A stretch of DNA of 63,638 bases, taken from assembly GCA_015680685.1 (NCBI GenBank), contig MNCI01000986.1:162674-226311 (forward strand), written 5' to 3'. Each line of letters starts with the position of its first letter. Within the stretch, counting starts at the first letter, position 1. Positions 59,008-63,638 of the stretch are shown here, in pieces. This stretch comes from Gnetum montanum (lineage: Eukaryota > Streptophyta > Gnetopsida > Gnetales > Gnetaceae). The notes under the pieces are model-generated. The model searched no databases and was not told the DNA's origin. It worked only from the letters and a program-made list of their open reading frames with translations. Both the position numbers and the translations under genes were made by a program.

Positions 59008-59811
59008 TGATGGGATGTGATATCACATGGACCACGATATCATGTATGCGATGTATTGTACGCGATATCATAGTCGGTTGCCATTTCTATAAATAAGAAG
59101 CAGCTCTCCCTTGTTTTTCACTCTAGATCTAGACCCTAAGTGAAACTTTGGTAGTTTTACCTCTCTAGAGATAGAATAATTTCCATGTGCCTGCAGTAGG
59201 AGCTCCAAAGTGAACGGATCTTTATTCGAGCAAATATTGTACCTGAGCATAAGTTTGTGTACAGCAATAAAGACGAACTGTTGGATAAACCTTGTAGTGC
59301 ATGGACTAAGCTAAATACGAATTTAATTATTGTTATTTATTGTTCATCGTTTAAATGCTTTATTAGTTAATTAATCTCTCTCAACCCTCAACACTCCTAA
59401 GTGCATTCAATACGACCACTTCGAGCACATGCGTTATGCTTGGTAATCCCAGCAATGAATAACATTTGGTAATCCCAGAAGGTTACATCGGCTCAGGGTG
59501 TGAACGGTAAGTGGGAATGGATACTGATGCTAGGCATTAGAACTTAGTTAGTTAAAGTTAGTTACTTAGTCTCTTCACCCTTTACCTCATTAGCATAGGC
59601 GATAAAACATAAAAGACATAAAAATCACATACCTCAGACTTACTTAACCATACAATCGTGACAAATACAAATAAGTCTGGGAAGACAATGAATGATTAAC
59701 CTTAGGTGTTCCATAAGGCATGTAGGCACTTAGTGTGCGGAGTTCAACCGGATCGTGCGTGTAACGCTTGTATTCGTATCGTTGAGTGTAGGGGTACCTC
59801 GCCACTCATCA
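59008..59811 (+). repeat. E5 right LTR (804 bp)
   Basis: It starts TGATGGGATGTGATATCACA after the polypurine tract ATGGGGTA and ends CTCATCA. TATAAATA is at 59088-59095; the last GATATC (59064-59069) ends 18 bp before it. AATAAA is at 59266-59271. Confidence 0.9.
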
Positions 59812-59897
59812 TTGGCACTGTTGCCAGGGACTAAGTTGTTTGTGCGCTAAGTAGAACATAGGAAATCATCCACATTGTTGGGAAGCTTAAACAAACC
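59812..59897 (+). mobile_element. Primer site and truncated leader after the right E5 LTR
   Basis: TGGCACTGTTGCCAGGGA (59813-59830) is followed by sequence matching the E5 leader at 53645-53712. It breaks off at ACAAACC (59897). A 3' LTR should be followed by host DNA, so this is the start of a second internal region in a tandem array. Confidence 0.85.
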
Positions 59898-60060
59898 TAA
59901 ACAATGAGGTGCTAGCTTAGTGGTAAGAGTCTTGGCTTAATAAGTCCAAATTACAGATTTAATTTCACTAGGTGATATTAAGTTATATATATTTTAAAAA
60001 ATTATGGTTTGATAGATTTAAGGGTTCTTAATAAACATAAGTAAAAATTTCAATTAGCAA
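59898..60060 (+). repeat. tRNA-like SINE
   Basis: Box-A-like CTAGCTTAGTGGTAAG is at 59912-59927. A weak box B (AGATTTAATTTC) lies near 59956. The tail AAGTAAAAATTTCAATT is shared with the copy near 10165. It abuts the broken E5 leader. Confidence 0.55.
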
Positions 60061-60769
60061 AAACAATTTAGTAATTATTGAAAAATTAAAAGATTTTATA
60101 CTAATATTTTTTAATACATTCATTTTAAATTGAAAATCTATGAATCTTCTTCCTATACTATTATTAGTGATTGTTATTTGGCTTAATATTATATATCTTT
60201 TTTCTTGGCTAGAATGTAGAAACATTAGCCAGAATTTCAATGATCCTTGCAAATCATGAAGAAGCATTGGAGAGACTATTATAGATAGGACAAGTTATGT
60301 AGAATCTTTTTGGTATCCCTAGTGATATCATTACAATACAGTCTAAATTAATATATACCAAAGGCAAGTTGGTGATGGTAGAAACAAGGATGCGCCACAT
60401 AGAAAATGAAGTGTAGATGTTATAGGGAGAATTAGTCACATTAAGAACTAAAATATGATACTTTGCATGACACATTGCACTTGATCAACCAGCACAATGT
60501 GGAGATGAGAAAATTAGTTAATTGATGAGCAAGTAAAGAAAAATGGAGATAGAGAGAGAGAAAGTGATATGGAACACCTCAGTTGTAGAAGCTTAGACAT
60601 ATGGACATGGTATGGCCATTCTTCCTTTGGAGGACGAAAATAAGAAAATTGCTATAGAGAATTTGAGGTTGACGGACATTGAAAAGATAAAGAACATACT
60701 AAAAGAAAGTATCCATAAGCTTAGAGAGTAATTCACCAAAGTCAACCTTGACATAAGATAATTGCCCTA
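60061..60769 (+). pseudogene. Degenerate coding-like sequence, family unknown
   Basis: Plus-strand frames yield Lys/Glu/Leu-rich stretches with coiled-coil character, such as EDENKKIAIENLRLTDIEKI at about 60640-60700. Upstream pieces include KLVMVETRMRHIENEV at 60370-60415. Several stops and frame changes are present. I do not recognise the family. E6 is inserted at its right end (5' flank CCCTA, 60765-60769). Confidence 0.35.
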
Positions 60770-61872
60770 TGATGAGACGCGGTTTACACTAGGCCGCGAT
60801 ATCGTGTACGCGATATCGCGGTTGACGCGATATCGCATCCCATGCGATATCACGTACACGATATCGCGTCTTCTCCTGCGATATCGCGTACGCGATATCG
60901 CGTCGCGCCGTCATTTCTATAAATAAGAGGCGGCACTCCCTTCATTTCCAAATCCTGGCTAGTGTAGTGAAGCTCTGGCAGATTGATCACTCCAGAGTTA
61001 GAATTTTTCCCCATGTGCCCGCAGTAGGAGTCCTAGAGTGAACGGCTCTTTATTCGAGCAGCTTGTAACCTGAACCCAAGTTGTGTACGGCAATAAAGAC
61101 GAACTTGTTTGGATAAACCTTGCAGCACGTGGTTTCATTTATTGCTTTCATTTACTGCTTTCCTAGTGCGTTCAAGTACGACTTGATTACGAGCGTCTAC
61201 GGACGTGTACGGCTAGTCAAGGAATCGGCTGCTTGACGCAATGCATGAGTACGACTCAATTACGAGCATTGGATGCTTGGTAACCCAGTAGCGTATTCCA
61301 GGATTCTGCGCTTGGTAACTCCCGGGTCTAATGTGTACGGCTAGTTGAGGAATCGGCTGCTCATTGCTAGGCTAGATCGTGTGATAAGTACGACTTAGTT
61401 ACGAGCACCCACGGGTGTGTACGGCTGGCTAAGGAATCGGCTGCTTATCACACGTAGGCTAAATAGGTGCCTCAGTACGACCACTTCGAGCACTTGCGTT
61501 ACGTGTGGCGATCCCAGTAACGATTAGCGTTTGGTAAGCTGCAGTTGCATAGTTCAGGGTGTGTCCGGCAAGTGGGAACGGATGCTGACGCTAGTTAATT
61601 TAGACTTAGATCTTAGTTAGAGTTAGTTTAGTTTTCTCAACCCTTCCTCCTGGTAGCATAGAAGATAAGCCGAAAATACCAAAAAAATCACATACCTCAG
61701 ACTTGCTTAACCATACACCGTGACACATACAAGCAAGCCTGGGAAGACAACGAACGATTAACCCCAAGTGTTTCTTGTGGCGTTAAGGCATTTAGTCTGC
61801 GGAGTTCGACCGGATCGCGCGTGTACGCTCGTATTCGTATGGTGGAGTGTAGGGGTACCTCGCCACTCATCA
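60770..61872 (+). repeat. E6 5' LTR (1,103 bp)
   Basis: It is about 280 bp longer than the other LTRs of the family. The extra length is in U5, where a module (GTACGACTTGATTACGAGC ... TGTACGGCTAGTCAAGGAATC) occurs three times, at about 61173-61236, 61250-61370 and 61388-61452. AATAAA is at 61092-61097. TATAAATA is at 60918-60925. Confidence 0.92.
60798..60925 (+). promoter_or_regulatory. E6 U3 palindrome array and TATA box
   Basis: Seven perfect GATATC sites lie at 60798, 60812, 60829, 60846, 60860, 60880 and 60894. Three pairs have 14-bp spacing and GTAC centred between them (60798/60812, 60846/60860, 60880/60894). The last pair lies in a perfect 24-bp palindrome, 60878-60901, with half-site GCGATATCGCGT. 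The final site ends 18 bp before TATAAATA (60918-60925), within CTATAAATAAGAGG. The site is CpG-rich, hence sensitive to methylation. The GTAC core resembles SBP/SPL factor sites; the binder is unknown. Confidence 0.85.
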
Positions 61873-61873
61873 T

Positions 61874-61891
61874 TGGCGCCGTTGCCGGGGA
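61874..61891 (+). other. E6 primer-binding site, exact tRNA-Asp complement
   Basis: TGGCGCCGTTGCCGGGGA is complementary to the 18 3'-terminal bases of plant tRNA-Asp including CCA, without mismatch. It begins one base after the LTR. Confidence 0.92.
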
Positions 61892-62018
61892 CTAAGTGTT
61901 TTTTCGCCAATTTAACATAAGGGATATCACTCACATCGTTGTGAGCTTAAAACGAACCTTAGGGTTAATCAGTTAATCAAGAACAATAAATAACGGTGAA
62001 GTTAGCACACCAATAGAA

Positions 62019-63638
62019 ATGGCTTCTTCTCACGAAATCAACTCACCTAAGGACAATACAGGAGAAAGTCAGCATCATACGCATAACCGAGATCAACCAT
62101 GTCCTCAACAATCTAAGGTCACATATACTCATCCCGATGAGTATGTGCCGGATTTTACCTTTGTTTTCCATCAAGATGAGCAACTGCGGTGGAGAGACAT
62201 GCAAGGTAACATCGTGTTACCCCCAGATCGCTCTGCTTCCAACATGCTTTTCCGTGCCTTGGTACGGTATGGCATGCAAGAGCTGATTACTGAATACGTT
62301 GCGGATGATTACACTCTGAGGGATTATCATCCCACAAAAGCCCAACGTATTCGGGATGCAAGGCAGGAGAGCCAACATTCACTACTGAAGGGCAAGGTTT
62401 CCCACGTCATTAGTGAAATAGGAGACGAGGAACCCCTCACAACGGGTTTCTTAGAAAATGATGTTCCTCCTCCTCACTCTAGTGAAGAGGTTAGGCATCA
62501 GGGCCTTAGATCAACGATACACATTCCAGGCTCTGATCCCCGTGAGCACAAGCTGTTCACGGCAGGAACAATCACTCACACTAATGACAGACATGCAGAT
62601 CGTGACAACGATCGGGGCCGAAGCAGCCGAAGAGAAGGCAAGAAACATCACCATGGTGATGGATCCCCTTCTTCTTCCCCTTCATCACATCATTCACCCT
62701 CTCCTTCCACATCTGGGCGCAGCCACCATGAGCATAACGCGGAAAGTAAAGGTAGAAGAGATGAAATGCCTCGACAAGAAGGTCGAGAGGAGTTAGGACA
62801 AGGGCAAGGACGTAGGGAGAATAGGGAACCACAACGTAGACATCACAGACGTCATGAAAGAGATGATCATGACGAACCCCTATTCGCAACCCGAAGTATG
62901 CTTGACATTAGAGAGGCAGTTAGGATTCCCACAAGGCATTTGAAAGACAGTAGGATCAAGCGTTTGGATATAAATAATATCCCACGTTTTGAAGGGGGAT
63001 ACAACGCTGATCCTCAACATCATTTACAGGCATTCCACGACGCCTGTGCCTTGCAGAACATAGACAATGAGTGGCAGAAACTCAAGTTGTTCCCAAGGAC
63101 ACTCACTAAAGAAGCGGAAAGCTGGTACCGGTCCTTAGAACCGGAAACCATCAGGAGGTGGAGTACGATGCTCGAATTGTTCAACAACAAATATCAAACG
63201 TACTCCAGAGTGTCTAACTTGCGTAAGCAGATCCAAGGCTGGAAACAAGGAGCTCATGAATCCTTGGATGCTGCCATGGCCCGTTACTACACATTGCTAC
63301 ATCGTTGCCCGGGCCATGGGTACGCTAAGCGGGATCAACTTCGCCACCTCGTGGATGGGCTACGAAATGAAACGAGAAGAACTCTTGGGACTTACGCCCA
63401 AGGGAGACTCTCCCAACTAAGAGCCCATGAAGTTGAAGTATTGTTGGAACAAGTAGCGCAAGAAGAGGGTGAGCTACGGAAAAGAGAAAGTGCGGAGGAA
63501 TACAACCGTGATCCCTCCCTTCGTAAGAAGGGAGTGAAATTCTGTGATGAGGAGGATGAGTCACCACTCGAAGAGTTGGTGAACAGGAAAAATATGCCGA
63601 TCCAAAAGTTAACAACGAAGGTATCAGCTAAGGTAGAC
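62019..63638 (+). CDS. E6 gag polyprotein, open and incomplete at the window edge
   Basis: From the ATG at 62019 (MASSHEINSP...) the frame is open for 540 codons to the last base. Residues 38-72 hold the block shared with E4 and E5 (EYVPDFTF, EQLRWRDMQGNIVLPP). Residues about 185-285 are a Ser/His/Arg-rich basic linker that may bind nucleic acid. Residues about 316-465 form the retrotransposon gag core: PRFEGGYNADPQHHLQAF, WQKLKLFPRTL, ESWYRSLEPE, RRWSTMLELF and the end RRTLGTYAQGRLSQLRAH. A charged region follows. By analogy with E5, a zinc knuckle and in-frame protease should lie to the right. Gag forms the cytoplasmic virus-like particle that packages element RNA. The start is chosen by alignment with E5 (53772). 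Confidence 0.92.
   Translation, partial: MASSHEINSPKDNTGESQHHTHNRDQPCPQQSKVTYTHPDEYVPDFTFVFHQDEQLRWRDMQGNIVLPPDRSASNMLFRALVRYGMQELITEYVADDYTLRDYHPTKAQRIRDARQESQHSLLKGKVSHVISEIGDEEPLTTGFLENDVPPPHSSEEVRHQGLRSTIHIPGSDPREHKLFTAGTITHTNDRHADRDNDRGRSSRREGKKHHHGDGSPSSSPSSHHSPSPSTSGRSHHEHNAESKGRRDEMPRQEGREELGQGQGRRENREPQRRHHRRHERDDHDEPLFATRSMLDIREAVRIPTRHLKDSRIKRLDINNIPRFEGGYNADPQHHLQAFHDACALQNIDNEWQKLKLFPRTLTKEAESWYRSLEPETIRRWSTMLELFNNKYQTYSRVSNLRKQIQGWKQGAHESLDAAMARYYTLLHRCPGHGYAKRDQLRHLVDGLRNETRRTLGTYAQGRLSQLRAHEVEVLLEQVAQEEGELRKRESAEEYNRDPSLRKKGVKFCDEEDESPLEELVNRKNMPIQKLTTKVSAKVD

Larger units (their letters stand above)
52790..59811 (+). mobile_element. E5: gag-protease-only Ty3/gypsy element
   Basis: 5' LTR 52790-53626, primer site, gag-protease, a 3' region and right LTR 59008-59811. 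The region equivalent to E4 pol between about 42955 and 45830 (RT, RNase H, integrase) is missing: sequence passes from GGAGAAGTTGGAGACTTCTT near 57030 to the 3' region by 57100. The right LTR is followed by another primer site and leader, so no 3' target duplication is found; 5' flank ATTAC at 52785-52789. It must have relied on enzymes supplied by an E4-like element. Confidence 0.88.
60770..63638 (+). mobile_element. E6: young Ty3/gypsy element, 5' LTR and gag (runs off the window)
   Basis: LTR 60770-61872 (1,103 bp, TGATGAG...CTCATCA), an exact tRNA-Asp primer site and a gag frame open to the window end. CpG-rich motifs that have decayed in E1-E5 are intact here. The rest of the element, its other LTR and the matching CCCTA duplication lie beyond the right edge. 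Whether it carries pol cannot be seen. Confidence 0.93.

Noticed and set aside
60798-60899. CRISPR-like array
   Set aside because: Repeats are 6-bp palindromes with short fixed spacers in a plant LTR promoter; there are no unique spacers and no Cas genes.

Overview
The window looks like nuclear DNA of a seed plant with a large, repeat-filled genome, most likely a gymnosperm such as a conifer. That is inference from one spliced host gene in 64 kb, abundant tRNA-Asp-primed Ty3/gypsy elements, RTE- and L1-type LINE remnants and low GC. No bacterial-style gene organisation is present.

Most recognisable DNA is six copies (E1-E6) of one Ty3/gypsy LTR-retrotransposon superfamily. All have LTRs of the form TGATGAG...CTCATCA and a primer site related to TGGCGCCGTTGCCGGGGA, the complement of the tRNA-Asp 3' end. 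E1 (1-947, minus) is a 5' LTR running off the left edge. E2 (14749-27135, minus) is an old gag-protease element. It is split by E3 (18425-24713, plus), a gag-only element with three LTR segments and an ACTAC target duplication. E4 (38715-48599, plus) is the only copy with protease, reverse transcriptase, RNase H and integrase, and has a TGGAC duplication; its catalytic residues are mutated. E5 (52790-59811, plus) has gag-protease only, and its right LTR is followed by a second primer site and leader. E6 (60770 to the right edge) is the youngest looking: exact primer site and a gag frame open for 540 codons to the window end.

The most striking signal is in the LTR promoters. Upstream of the TATA box (TATAAATA) lies an array of GATATC palindromes, often paired as GATATC-NN-GTAC-NN-GATATC with 14-bp spacing. 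In all eight complete LTRs of E1 and E3-E6 the last palindrome, intact or decayed, ends exactly 18 bp before the TATA box. E6 carries seven perfect copies.

Host-type sequence: a BURP-domain, polygalacturonase beta-subunit-like gene (34718-36673, minus; short first exon and a 78-bp intron), a pentatricopeptide-repeat pseudogene (about 29290-29800, minus) and a leucine-rich-repeat pseudogene (about 14180-14400, plus).

The rest: RTE-type LINE fragments (1605-2060, 3185-3515, 3840-5010, 28560-28745, 52030-52210), an L1-type remnant (7255-8215), two copies of another LINE (about 32680-33790 and 51560-52780), a second LTR family in opposite orientations (11075-12720 and 30640-31966), a tRNA-like SINE family clustered at 37610-38520, and AT-rich DNA in which I recognise nothing.
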